From Mycobacterium sp. GA-1285 (GTDB lineage: Bacteria > Actinomycetota > Actinomycetes > Mycobacteriales > Mycobacteriaceae), in assembly GCF_001499905.1 (NCBI RefSeq), contig NZ_LQIS01000006.1:1-64000 (forward strand): DNA of 64,000 nt, written 5' to 3'. Made by a program: the position numbers and the translations under genes. Below, one piece after another: positions 1 to 8,582 of the stretch (its first letter is position 1; each line of letters opens with the position of its first letter). The notes beneath the pieces are model-generated. The model saw only the letters and a program-made list of their open reading frames with translations, was not told the origin of the DNA and did no database searches.

Positions 1-113
1 GCCGCAGTGGCCGCCAACCGGCGCGCCGCCCACACCGCCTCCGCGCGCGTGCACTCCTCGATCACCGCCACCACAGCCTTGTCGTCAACCGCGGCGAACT
101 CCGACCCGAACAT
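1..113 (-). CDS. DUF222/HNH endonuclease-like protein, N-terminal part (runs off the left edge)
   Basis: Only the first 37 codons are inside the window. The ATG at 113 opens a frame whose products, such as VIEECTRAEAVWAARRLAA, are typical of the N-terminal DUF222 region of the mycobacterial 13E12-repeat family. Those proteins usually end in an HNH nuclease domain, which cannot be seen here. It is transcribed leftwards, and its start lies 46 bases beyond the stop of the membrane protein gene on the same strand. The family assignment rests on a short stretch. A second DUF222 gene sits at the right edge of the window in the opposite direction. Confidence 0.6.
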   Translation of the reverse strand, partial: MFGSEFAAVDDKAVVAVIEECTRAEAVWAARRLAATA

Positions 114-159
114 GTGTGCGACTATGCCACCACCCCCCGACAAGTCAGCGTCGCGCGAT

Positions 160-582
160 TCACCGTCGCGATCCGCCCAACCAGAACGGCTTCGTCGTGA
201 GCGCGACAACCGCCAAGACCGCAAGCGGCGCCACTAAAGGCATCCATGGCAACTCCGGCGACAGCAGCACCGCCGACAACGCGATACCTGTAAAGCCCAG
301 AGCCCCCACCACAGTCGGCACGGTGACGTCGGTGGTATGCCGTAACACCAGGTACGCCGCACCCGACAGCCCGCACAGCGCCGCCAGCACTGGACTCGCC
401 GATGCCACCACGATCGCCGCAGCTGTCGACAACACCGCGACCGTGGCAGCTACCCGAAACACGTTGCCCAGCAACACCATAACCACCGCAAATCCACACA
501 CAACCAGCACGGCATCGTCAGCGGACAGCGCGGCTGCCGCGATCATGACGAAACCGAACCCCGTCGACAATGCGCGATTCAC
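160..582 (-). CDS. small integral membrane protein, last gene of the moxR cluster
   Basis: The 140-residue product is almost entirely hydrophobic, with about four or five membrane segments (roughly residues 5-55, 65-85, 90-110 and 112-130) and a basic end (GGSRR). It starts with GTG at 582, overlapping the TGA of the DUF58 gene by four bases (GTGA), so the two are probably translationally coupled. The position after moxR and DUF58 matches the small membrane protein that ends the moxR3-type cluster of Mycobacterium tuberculosis (Rv3162c by memory of gene order). No catalytic motif is visible, and the molecular role is unknown. A 17-base direct repeat lies at both ends of this gene (153-169 and 572-588). 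Confidence 0.8.
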   Translation of the reverse strand: MNRALSTGFGFVMIAAAALSADDAVLVVCGFAVVMVLLGNVFRVAATVAVLSTAAAIVVASASPVLAALCGLSGAAYLVLRHTTDVTVPTVVGALGFTGIALSAVLLSPELPWMPLVAPLAVLAVVALTTKPFWLGGSRR

Positions 583-1828
583 CGTCGCCTCCGCACCGGT
601 CTGCGGTGCTGGGGCACCAGCTGCATGGCCTGATCAAGCGTGTCGTTCTCGCGCCACGCAACGATGTCGACACCGACGGTGCCCATGTCCCGATACATGA
701 AAGATCGCTGCAGCGACCACATCCGGGCCACCAACGCGTCGCACCCCTCCTCGAACGGAGCACCCTGCAGGACGTCCACCGCCACGACGGTGTGGCCGCG
801 CTTGCACAGGTCGATCAACGCCAGGGCGAACTCCGTGTCGAGCATCGTCGAGAACGCGACGACGACGGCGCCCGGCGGGACCGCGGCACGCGGGGCCAGG
901 GTTCCCGACGTGGTGTCGTAACCACCGCTGACACCGAGCATCGCGTCGAGCACTCGATAGAACTGCCTTCGGCCGATGTCCGCGCTCAGCCACCGCGGAT
1001 GCCGGTCGCCGAGCGCGACGATGCCCGCGCGGTCACCGCTGCGCAACGCGCTCTGCACCACCTGCACCGCGCCGCGGGCCGTTCGCTCAGCGGCCTCAGT
1101 GGCCGGACCCGCGGGCTGGGCGTAGTTGTCGATCAGCACGACCACGTCGACGGCGCGGTCGGTCAACCGTTCGGTGACATGCAGGTTGCCTCGACGCGCG
1201 CTGACCGCCCAATTGACCGTTCGCAGTTGATCTCCCGGCACATACCGACGAACATCGGCGTACTCCACGCCGGGGCCGATGTGCCGAGTCAGGTGGGTGC
1301 CCAGCCGATCGAGCAGTTCGGTGCGCGGGACCGCCGTCGACTGCGGCGGCGCCATCGGGAACACGTAGACGTCCGCGGCGTCAACCGCCCCGATTCCCTC
1401 GACCAGACCGCCCCGCGCTGCGACCTCGAGGCGTGCATGCAGGGGATAGCGGCCCCACCGATGAGCCGTCGCCACCACGGTCAGCTTGCTCTCGCTCTCC
1501 CGTTCGGCCACCTCGATCGTCATGCCTTCGACGGAACCGCTCAGCATCCTCACCGTCTCGTTGCCACCCTCCGCCCACATCGTGATGCGCGCCGGCTCGC
1601 CTTCGAAGCAGCGGTGAATGCCGGGCTCGGCGTACACGCGCACCGTCGGAACGGCCCGCTGCCACCCGACCGAGCACAGCACCCCGATCAGGGGCGCGGC
1701 GAACGCGATGAGCTCCCAGCGTGTCCCGAGCACCGCGACCGCCATGACCACCGCCGCACAGGTCACCAGCGCCCGGGCCAATGGTGAAGCGCGCCAGCGT
1801 AACTCGGCCTCGGTGCAGCGGGTCTCGG

Positions 1829-1832
<4 letters not shown>
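579..1832 (-). CDS. DUF58 domain protein, MoxR partner
   Basis: This 417-residue protein has two N-terminal membrane segments (about residues 18-60), a middle region and the DUF58 signature near residue 200 (VEYADVRRYVPGDQLR, then NWAVSARRG). A von Willebrand factor A-like stretch with VVVLIDNYA follows. DUF58 proteins are commonly encoded next to MoxR AAA ATPases and are thought to act with them in metallo-chaperone or envelope functions. The start is GTG at 1832, overlapping the moxR TGA as GTGA. A longer reading frame upstream is only the read-through of the moxR region. The family is clear; the substrate is unknown. Confidence 0.88.
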
Positions 1833-2790
<958 letters not shown>

Positions 2791-2794
<4 letters not shown>

Positions 2795-3276
2795 ACCTGC
2801 TCCAACCGTTGCAGGATCTCATCGAGCGTCGCCCGGCCGGGTCCAGGCTCGTCCACCCCGCGTTTGGCGACGTTCTCCGGGTTGACCCAACCCCACAGTT
2901 CCGGGCCGAACAGCATCTCGCCGGTGGCGTGGTAGGCCGAGCGGTTGCGGGTGCGGCGTTGGCCGGTCGCCAACTCGAATTGCCGTGCCAGCATGGGCCG
3001 TAGATGCCGGTCCCAATCGGTGCGGGTGGCCTCCGCGCGGCTGATCAGGGTCTCGGTGCGTGACCGCCAGCGGCGCAACGACTTGGCGGCATCGTCGGAA
3101 GGTGTGTGTTGGTCGTCGGTTTCGGCCTCGCGCGCCAGCTGCCACCGCAAGCCGAGCAATGCCAGCGTCAGCGCGACGCCGGAAACGATGAGGATCAGCT
3201 GACGGTCACGGCTGGCGATCGCGATCAGTTCCGCACCGGCCACCAACAGGAATGCCGCCGCTACAAGCCTTTTCAC
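2791..3276 (-). CDS. membrane-anchored conserved protein of the moxR cluster
   Basis: This 161-residue protein has two N-terminal membrane helices (about residues 4-20 and 28-45) and a charged cytoplasmic tail ending in RATLDEILQRLEQV. A longer open frame exists upstream but is read-through of the next gene in another frame. The GTG at 3276 overlaps the TGA of the DUF4129 gene by four bases, which fixes the start. It sits between DUF4129 and moxR, as does a protein of similar size in the M. tuberculosis moxR3 cluster. No known domain is recognised; a scaffold or anchor role for the ATPase complex is only inference. Confidence 0.8.
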
Positions 3277-4241
3277 GATGCCACCCCCGTTGCCGTTCCA
3301 GATGCGCGCTGCGACAGTTCGGTCAACACCTGGCTGAGCACCTGTATCGCGGCGTCGCGGTGACGCTCGTTCATCACGTGCGGCGAGAAACGCGCCTCCT
3401 CGAACAACTCGACGAGTTCGGTGGCGCTGTCGGAACGCAACGCCCCGATGGTGACCGCGCGCGCGAGCACCTCGGTCGGGGTGTCGCACGCCTGGGGCGC
3501 CGCGCCGGGAACCCGCGTCAGTTCGCGTTCCATCGCGGCGTAGCAGGCGATGATCGCTTCCCGCGGTTCGCGACTCAGGTCGCCGATCTCGGCGAGCCCG
3601 ACCTCTGCGGCCCTGGCCAACGATGTCGTGGTCGTCGGCGCGGACGCCGGCTCGTCCACGGCCTCGACGACGCCGGAGGTGGGAGAACGCCCCTGGCGCC
3701 GCGACGCGACCGCCGTTGCGACGACGATCAGCGCCATCAACAGAAGCATGGGGGGGATCAGGTAGTTCACGACGTTGCTGTCGGCGGCGTTGTCCTCGGT
3801 GGGACGCGGATCGACTGGATCGACGGTTACAGGGGCGTCGGGTGTGGCGGTCGGCGGCGCCTCTTCGGTCGGCACCGGTAGCGAAAGCCGGGACAGCAGC
3901 GCGACAAGGACAACCAACCCGATGAGCGCCACCAGCGCGACGAGCGCGAACCGCCATGACGGCCGTTCGCCGGGCCGTCGGTCGCGAGGCAGGCTCCCCG
4001 TGGACGCCGGGGCAGGTCGTTTGTCCCGCATCCGCACGATGATCGCGAAACCGATGATCGCCACCGCCGCGCACAGCAACGCGATGACCGCCGCCAGCGC
4101 CACGGGATTGCTCTCGCGTTGCTCCACCTGTTCGGCGGTCCGCTCCACGCCGGGGACGTAGCCTCGCAACGCCCACGCGGCAAGCACCATGAGCGTGATC
4201 ACCGCGATCACGCGTCGAGTCGACGTGTCGGAAGCGCCCAT
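3273..4241 (-). CDS. DUF4129-type membrane protein, first gene of the moxR cluster
   Basis: The 322-residue product has a start-proximal membrane helix, a second near residues 50-68, a third near 95-117, a proline/acid-rich extracytoplasmic linker and a fourth helix near 160. A cytoplasmic domain follows (EPREAIIACYAAMERELTR, LARAVTIGALRSDSATELVE) like the DUF4129 domain often linked to transglutaminase/DUF58 clusters. ATG 4241 was chosen because the longer open frame overlaps the divergent methyltransferase promoter. It is the first gene of the five-gene unit, each start overlapping the preceding stop by four bases. The 54-base gap to the divergent gene probably holds both promoters. Confidence 0.82.
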   Translation of the reverse strand: MGASDTSTRRVIAVITLMVLAAWALRGYVPGVERTAEQVEQRESNPVALAAVIALLCAAVAIIGFAIIVRMRDKRPAPASTGSLPRDRRPGERPSWRFALVALVALIGLVVLVALLSRLSLPVPTEEAPPTATPDAPVTVDPVDPRPTEDNAADSNVVNYLIPPMLLLMALIVVATAVASRRQGRSPTSGVVEAVDEPASAPTTTTSLARAAEVGLAEIGDLSREPREAIIACYAAMERELTRVPGAAPQACDTPTEVLARAVTIGALRSDSATELVELFEEARFSPHVMNERHRDAAIQVLSQVLTELSQRASGTATGVAS

Positions 4242-4281
4242 GGCCCTGTGGCCATCCTGACACGGATGGCCGTCGGCCCGA

Positions 4282-4287
4282 TACGTT
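4282..4287 (+). promoter_or_regulatory. -10 box for the O-methyltransferase gene
   Basis: TACGTT fits the mycobacterial TANNNT -10 consensus and lies eight bases before the ATG at 4296, so the transcript should start at or within a base or two of the start codon. No Shine-Dalgarno sequence precedes the ATG, which agrees with near-leaderless initiation. No clear -35 is seen. Confidence 0.5.
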
Positions 4288-4295
4288 CGACAGCT

Positions 4296-4955
4296 ATGAG
4301 CGTCACACTGCATGAACCCCGCGTCGCCGAGGCGATCGACCGGATGTACGCCGAAGCGCGGCACCAGATGGAAGCACTCCGGCGCGCCGACTTCACCCGC
4401 CTTTCGGAGGCGACTCCGCTGGAACGCGCCGACGCTCTCAGCGACTTCTATCTACCGGTGACGCCCGAAGCGGGCCGATTGTTGTACGCACTGGTGCGCG
4501 CGAGTAAACCCACCACCATCGTCGAGTTCGGCATGTCCCTCGGCATCTCCGCGATCCACCTGGCCGCGGCAGTGCGGGACAACGGCAGGGGCCGCGTCGT
4601 CACCACCGAGTTGAGCGCAGCCAAGGTCGCGGCCGCGACGAAGACGTTCGTCGACATCGGTCTCGACGACGTGATCACGGTGCTCGCCGGTGATGCGCTG
4701 CATACCTTGCAGACCCTTGCGGGCACAGTCGATTTCGTCCTTCTCGACGGATGGAAGGAGTTGTATGTGCCGGTGCTCGAAATGCTGGAGCCGCGCCTGA
4801 CGCCGGGCGCCCTGGTCGTCGCGGACAACACGTCGATGGACGAACTCGTCCCCTATCTCGACTACGTCCGAGACCCGGCCAACGGCTACGTCAGCGTCCC
4901 GATCCCGGCCCGGGAGAGTGACAGCATGGAGATCAGTTGCCGCGCAGTCACTTAA
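4296..4955 (+). CDS. class I SAM-dependent O-methyltransferase
   Basis: The 219-residue protein is the length of the bacterial O-methyltransferase (catechol O-methyltransferase-like) family. The SAM-binding motif I is IVEFGMSLGISAIHLAAAV near residues 72-90. An acidic ribose-binding loop (VVTTEL) follows, then the family motif VDFVLLDGWKELY near 147, whose Asp normally helps bind the divalent metal, and LVVADNTSMDE near 175. It probably methylates a small catechol-like or phenolic compound; the substrate cannot be read from sequence. M. tuberculosis Rv0187 has about the same size and layout. The gene is divergent from the moxR cluster and ends overlapping the next, convergent gene by eight bases. 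Confidence 0.88.
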   Translation: MSVTLHEPRVAEAIDRMYAEARHQMEALRRADFTRLSEATPLERADALSDFYLPVTPEAGRLLYALVRASKPTTIVEFGMSLGISAIHLAAAVRDNGRGRVVTTELSAAKVAAATKTFVDIGLDDVITVLAGDALHTLQTLAGTVDFVLLDGWKELYVPVLEMLEPRLTPGALVVADNTSMDELVPYLDYVRDPANGYVSVPIPARESDSMEISCRAVT

Positions 4956-5778
4956 CGCGCCGCAGCTGTGTCTTGGCTTTCTTCACCGCCGCAGTCGCGT
5001 CGCGGCTGGCCTGCTTGGCCTTATCGTAGGCGTCCTCGGCGGCAGCGAGGCCGCGCTCGGCTTCCTGTAACCGGCGTCGGGCGTCCTGGTGCCGGAGACG
5101 CGCGGCGGCAAGGTCGGACTGCAGTTCGGACAATGCGTCGTCGGCTTCGGCCTTGGTGCGCTCGGCGGCGGCCAGTTCTGCGCGCGCCTGCTGTCGTTGC
5201 CTGCGCGCCTCCGCATCCTTGCTGTCGCGGCGTTCGTCACGTGGCTCTGCGGGTTCGGGTTCGGGCTCGCGCTCCGGTTTGCGTTTCGCGGTCGAGCTGA
5301 AAACGATTGCGGTGTCACCGAATTCACCAAAGCCGGACCATTCCTCGGCCTTGGTCAATCGGCCGAGCCGATCGGCGACATCGGGGTCGGCGACGGCCGC
5401 TTGCAGCGTGCCGGTGACGTCCTCGCGCAGCGCGCCCGTCGGGCTCTTCAGCTCCGCCTCCTCGAACGCGGTACGGGTCAGATCGTTGACCAGCCGGCGC
5501 TGTTCGGCGGAGAGCTCCCGGATCCGCTCACCGTCCATCGCCGCGTGTGCGTCGCGCAGCCGCTCACCGAGACTCTTCAGGCGTGACGTGACGTCCTCGT
5601 CGGCGAGTGCGAGCCGGTTGACCACCCATGCAGCGGTCGTCGGTTTTCGCGCGGCTGAGATCCGCTTGGCCGCCTCGGCGTCGCCACGCTTCTTCGCGTC
5701 ACCGGCGAGCCGGGTGCGCAGCGCGGTGAAGTCCTCGGGCTTTGCGGCATACAGTTCGTCGAGCGCATCCTCGGCCAC
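4948..5778 (-). CDS. conserved coiled-coil protein of unknown function
   Basis: The 276-residue product has a globular N-terminal half (AARKPTTAAWVVNRLAL near residue 42 is its most distinctive segment) and a highly charged Ala/Glu/Arg/Lys C-terminal half from about residue 165. That half is rich in heptads, so a long coiled coil is expected. There is no signal peptide or membrane segment. The GTG start at 5778 has a good ribosome-binding site (GGGAGG about ten bases upstream). The stop lies inside the last bases of the convergent methyltransferase gene. Proteins of this architecture are common and uncharacterised in actinobacteria. Confidence 0.8.
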   Translation of the reverse strand: MAEDALDELYAAKPEDFTALRTRLAGDAKKRGDAEAAKRISAARKPTTAAWVVNRLALADEDVTSRLKSLGERLRDAHAAMDGERIRELSAEQRRLVNDLTRTAFEEAELKSPTGALREDVTGTLQAAVADPDVADRLGRLTKAEEWSGFGEFGDTAIVFSSTAKRKPEREPEPEPAEPRDERRDSKDAEARRQRQQARAELAAAERTKAEADDALSELQSDLAAARLRHQDARRRLQEAERGLAAAEDAYDKAKQASRDATAAVKKAKTQLRRVK

Positions 5779-5857
5779 GAGCTCATCCTCCCAAAACGCG
5801 CCGGCCTGCCGCTGGACCGCAGCGTCATCGTCGGACCCGCATCCGGCTTCAGCGGAT

Positions 5858-6715
5858 TCAGGCCAGACCGAGGGACGCCAGTAGATCGGCGGTACGCCAC
5901 CAGATCAGCAGCGCGAAGGCCACGAGCGCTGCGGCGCTGGCCCCGGCCTGCACCAGGTTGCGGGAGTCGCGTGGCGCGTAGACGTAGGCCGCGGCGATCG
6001 CGGCGCCGGTGACGAGCCCCCCGATATGGCCCTGCCAGCTGATGTTCTGCGAACTCACCAGCGGAATGATGAACGTGAACGCCAGGTTGATCGCGATGAT
6101 CGCGACCACCCACCGCACGTCCATGTTCAGCCGCCTGCCCACCACGAAAATCGCCCCGAACAGGCCGAACACCGCACCGGAGGCGCCCGCGGTCTGCGCG
6201 ACGGGCGACGACAGCAGGTAGACCAGCACGGACCCGCCCAGCGCGCTCAGCAGGTACAGCGCCGAAAACCGCAGTCGGCCCAGCGCCGCCTCCAGCGGCG
6301 GCCCGACCACATAGAGGGCCCACATGTTGAACAGGATGTGCATGGCCCCGTAGTGCAGGAATGCCGACGTGATCAGGCGGTACAGCTCTCCGTCGGCCAC
6401 GGCGTAGGACTGCAGCACGAGTTGGCGCTGCAACCCGGGCACCGCCATCTGCAGCCCGAACATCACCACGTTCAGGGCGATCAACACGTAAGTGACCGTC
6501 GGTTGAGCCGACGGCACCCCGCCGAACTGGGTGCGCACCTGCCGGACCTCCCGCGCGCCGGCGTTCACGCATTCCACGCACTGATGCCCGACAGACGCGG
6601 CCCGCATGCACTCGGGACAGATGTAGCGGTTGCATCGCGCGCAGCGGACATAGGTCACCCGGTCGGGATGCCGGTAGCACGTCGGCGTCACCGGCGGGGT
6701 CTGCGGGCCGGTCAC
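5858..6715 (-). CDS. rhomboid family intramembrane serine protease with N-terminal zinc-binding motif
   Basis: Residues 13-49 hold a Cys/His-rich zinc-ribbon or B-box-like segment (CARC at 25-28, CPEC at 33-36, CVEC at 46-49). Six or seven membrane helices follow. The catalytic Ser is in GASG (Ser179) and the catalytic His in WQGHIGG (His230), with the HILFNMWAL motif near residue 126, all diagnostic of an active rhomboid protease that cleaves membrane proteins within the bilayer. The organisation resembles Rv0110 of M. tuberculosis. The GTG start at 6715 overlaps the TGA of a truncated VOC-domain frame by four bases, suggesting the genes were once a coupled pair. The substrate is unknown. 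Confidence 0.93.
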   Translation of the reverse strand: MTGPQTPPVTPTCYRHPDRVTYVRCARCNRYICPECMRAASVGHQCVECVNAGAREVRQVRTQFGGVPSAQPTVTYVLIALNVVMFGLQMAVPGLQRQLVLQSYAVADGELYRLITSAFLHYGAMHILFNMWALYVVGPPLEAALGRLRFSALYLLSALGGSVLVYLLSSPVAQTAGASGAVFGLFGAIFVVGRRLNMDVRWVVAIIAINLAFTFIIPLVSSQNISWQGHIGGLVTGAAIAAAYVYAPRDSRNLVQAGASAAALVAFALLIWWRTADLLASLGLA

Positions 6716-6867
6716 AGCGTTCCGAACACTTCGATGCAGTTGCCGTCCGGATCGGCGGCGAACACCCAGCCACCGGGGCTCAGATGGTCCAACTTCACAG
6801 AACCCACCTTAGATTCACCGTTCGGTGGTGCCGCGTTGGATAACAATTCGGTCACCGTGTAGATCAC
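6712..6867 (-). pseudogene. truncated VOC (glyoxalase/bleomycin-resistance) family gene, C-terminal remnant
   Basis: On the minus strand a 51-codon frame opens at GTG 6867 and ends at TGA 6712-6714. Its second half contains HLSPGGWVFAADPDGNCIEV, which is the C-terminal edge of a VOC domain, including the metal-ligand strand 'DPDGN-IE'. A complete VOC protein needs about 110-130 residues. Upstream of 6867 the frame is closed by TAA at 6874-6876 and the sequence turns AT-rich, so the N-terminal part is gone. The remnant still ends in a four-base overlap with the rhomboid start and may act only as a translated leader. Confidence 0.6.
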
Positions 6868-7091
6868 GATCAATTAAATATCGGCAGCTAATTCTGAGAG
6901 TTCTCGAAATTTCTGGTTGCACGCTTATCGAATTCGGGCGAAATTGCGGTACAGATCACGCCAGTGCGGTGTAACGCCTGAGCGCGCCTTGTTCCGGCTT
7001 TCACGGCGGCGTTTGCACCTGTTTGCCTTGGGTACCTTGGTTTTCGGGGACGGGGGAATCAGCGACCAACCCAATGAAGGAAAGAAACCAT
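6868..7091. other. AT-rich intergenic region upstream of the haemophore-like gene
   Basis: This 224-base gap is clearly richer in A and T than its surroundings in its left half (about 6868-6960), with runs such as AATTAAATA. It is probably the junction left by loss of the 5' part of the VOC gene plus the promoter region of the gene at 7092. I could not identify a convincing iron-box or -10/-35 pair, and no coding frame in it looks real. Confidence 0.4.
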
Positions 7092-7490
7092 ATGAAATTC
7101 CATGGTATCGCCGCGCGCCGGCAGATCGCCGGCGCCTGTGCCGCCAGCCTGCTCGGCGGCCTGGCCGCAGCAACCATCGCCGCGCCGTCGGCGATGGCCG
7201 CACCGGACTGCAGCGCAAGCGCAGTGTCCGGGACCGTCAGCTCCGTGACGGGTGCCGCCCGTTCGTACCTGGACACCCATCCGGGTGCCAACCAAGCAGT
7301 GACCACCGCGTTCGGTCAGCCTCGCAACGAGGCCTCGGCCATCCTGCGCGGATACTTCACCGCCAACCCGCAGGAGTACCACGACCTGCGCGGCATCCTC
7401 TCGCCGATCGGCGAGGTGCAGCGCGCCTGCAACATCCAGGCATTGTCGCCGGAGCTGGCGTCGGCCTACGACGAGTTCATGGCCGGCTGA
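7092..7490 (+). CDS. secreted haemophore-related (MHB-domain) protein
   Basis: The 132-residue precursor has a typical Sec signal peptide (basic start, hydrophobic stretch about residues 12-35, cleavage after AMA near 37). A small helical mature domain follows with two Cys (DCSAS and RACNIQ) and the pattern SYLDTHPGANQA...LRGYFTANPQEYHDL seen in the mycobacterial haemophore family of Rv0203 and Rv1174c (TB8.4). Members bind haem outside the cell or are antigens of unknown role. The ATG at 7092 has an upstream AAGGAAAG ribosome-binding site. A perfect hairpin terminator follows the stop, so the gene is probably transcribed alone. Haem binding in this copy is inferred from family membership only. 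Confidence 0.82.
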   Translation: MKFHGIAARRQIAGACAASLLGGLAAATIAAPSAMAAPDCSASAVSGTVSSVTGAARSYLDTHPGANQAVTTAFGQPRNEASAILRGYFTANPQEYHDLRGILSPIGEVQRACNIQALSPELASAYDEFMAG

Positions 7491-7526
7491 CTCCGGTCGA
7501 CTCGATTGAATTTCGTTTGAACAGAG

Positions 7527-7565
7527 CCCGTCGCCGCAGCTTCCCGCTGCGGCGACGGGTTTTTT
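7527..7565 (+). terminator. strong intrinsic terminator after the haemophore-like gene
   Basis: A perfect 14-base-pair GC-rich stem (CCCGTCGCCGCAGC paired with GCTGCGGCGACGGG, loop TTCCC) is followed directly by six T residues. It begins 37 bases after the stop at 7490. Such canonical rho-independent terminators are uncommon in mycobacteria. Confidence 0.9.
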
Positions 7566-7588
7566 CCTTTCCAACCGCTTCGTCCGTT

Positions 7589-7594
7589 TAGACT
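7589..7594 (+). promoter_or_regulatory. -10 box of a leaderless promoter
   Basis: TAGACT matches TANNNT and lies seven bases before the ATG at 7602, placing the expected transcription start at the A of the ATG. No ribosome-binding site precedes that ATG. The preceding terminator at 7527-7565 isolates this promoter from the gene upstream. Confidence 0.6.
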
Positions 7595-7601
7595 GGCTCG
7601 C

Positions 7602-8090
7602 ATGACTTTGCCGCGACTCGCCGCCGTTGCCGCGACGGCGCTCCTCGCTCTCGGCGGGCTGGCTGTCGCGCAAGCCCAACCGGGTGAACCGCACCACACA
7701 GATCCGGGGGCACCCGGACCGTCCGCCGCGCCGGGACCCTCCCCGTCGCCGGGACCGGCGCCCGCCGCGCCCCTGACCTCCATCGACAAGGACGGCACCT
7801 ACAAGGTCGGCACCGAGATCCTGCCCGGCACCTACTCCTCACCAGGTCCTGTCGACGGCGGCACCTGCTATTGGAAGCGGGACAACAACGACGGGGTTCC
7901 CGACAACGCGCTCACCAAGAAGCCCCAGGTAGTGCGCATCGAGGCCACCGATACGGCGTTCACCACCCGTGATTGCCAGCAGTGGAAGCAGACGAACGCC
8001 GCGCCGCCGCCGCAGGCCTCGCCCACCGACCTGCTCGCCCAACTCGGGTCGTTCATCGGCAAGGGCATCCTGAACGGCGGCCCCCGCTAG
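7602..8090 (+). CDS. exported proline-rich protein of unknown function
   Basis: The 162-residue precursor carries a signal peptide (residues 1-26, cleavage near AQA-QPG), a Pro/Gly/Ala/Ser linker (about 27-57) and a small domain containing GTYKVGTEILPGTYSS and two Cys (GTCYWKR near residue 87, TTRDCQQW near 124) that could form a disulfide. The domain resembles a C-terminal module found in several mycobacterial secreted or membrane-anchored proteins with no known activity. The start is supported by a leaderless -10 box seven bases upstream. No membrane anchor or lipobox is present, so it is probably released to the periplasm or wall. Confidence 0.8.
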   Translation: MTLPRLAAVAATALLALGGLAVAQAQPGEPHHTDPGAPGPSAAPGPSPSPGPAPAAPLTSIDKDGTYKVGTEILPGTYSSPGPVDGGTCYWKRDNNDGVPDNALTKKPQVVRIEATDTAFTTRDCQQWKQTNAAPPPQASPTDLLAQLGSFIGKGILNGGPR

Positions 8091-8093
8091 CCT
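8088..8093 (+). promoter_or_regulatory. -10 box of a leaderless promoter for the nitrobindin gene
   Basis: TAGCCT (its TAG is the stop codon of the preceding gene) lies six bases before GTG 8100. This fits leaderless initiation and decides between the GTG codons at 8098 and 8100 in favour of 8100, which is in the coding frame. Confidence 0.5.
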
Positions 8094-8099
8094 GGCGGT

Positions 8100-8582
8100 G
8101 TGGTCGAGCTCCACCCCGACATCGCCGTGCTGCGCCCACTGCTGGGCGTCTGGTCCGGCCGCGGCGCCGGTGAGTACCCCACCATCGAAGCGTTCGGTTA
8201 CACGGAGGAGATCGCGTTCGACCACACCGGCAAACCGTTCCTGTCATACCGGCAGAAGACGACCGCCGACGACGGCCGGCCTCTGCACGCCGAGACGGGT
8301 TTTCTGCGGATGCCGTCGCCTGGCCGCGCCGAATGGGTGTTGGCCCATCCGAACGGGATCACCGAGATCGAAGAGGGCACGGTCACCATCACCGGCTCGC
8401 TCATCGAGCTCGAACTGACCGCGACGGCCGTCGGACGCACCGCATCGGCGAAACATGTTGCCGCGCTGACTCGTTCCCTCCGCATCGAGGGTGACGAACT
8501 CGTCTACACCGTGCAGATGGCGGCGGTGGGCCTGCCCCTGCAACATCATCTCGGCGCGACCCTGCACAGGACGGTCCAATGA
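8100..8582 (+). CDS. nitrobindin-type haem-binding beta-barrel protein
   Basis: The 160-residue protein contains the nitrobindin signature GxWxGxGxGxYPTI as GVWSGRGAGEYPTI at residues 16-29. It has the expected ten-strand barrel length, and a C-terminal His in LHRT that matches the proximal haem ligand. Nitrobindins bind ferric haem and isomerise peroxynitrite to nitrate or sense NO. M. tuberculosis Rv2717c is the characterised relative of similar size; whether this copy is its orthologue or a paralogue is not resolved. It has a leaderless GTG start. Its TGA overlaps the ATG of the next gene, linking it to an esterase-like protein. Confidence 0.87.
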   Translation: MVELHPDIAVLRPLLGVWSGRGAGEYPTIEAFGYTEEIAFDHTGKPFLSYRQKTTADDGRPLHAETGFLRMPSPGRAEWVLAHPNGITEIEEGTVTITGSLIELELTATAVGRTASAKHVAALTRSLRIEGDELVYTVQMAAVGLPLQHHLGATLHRTVQ

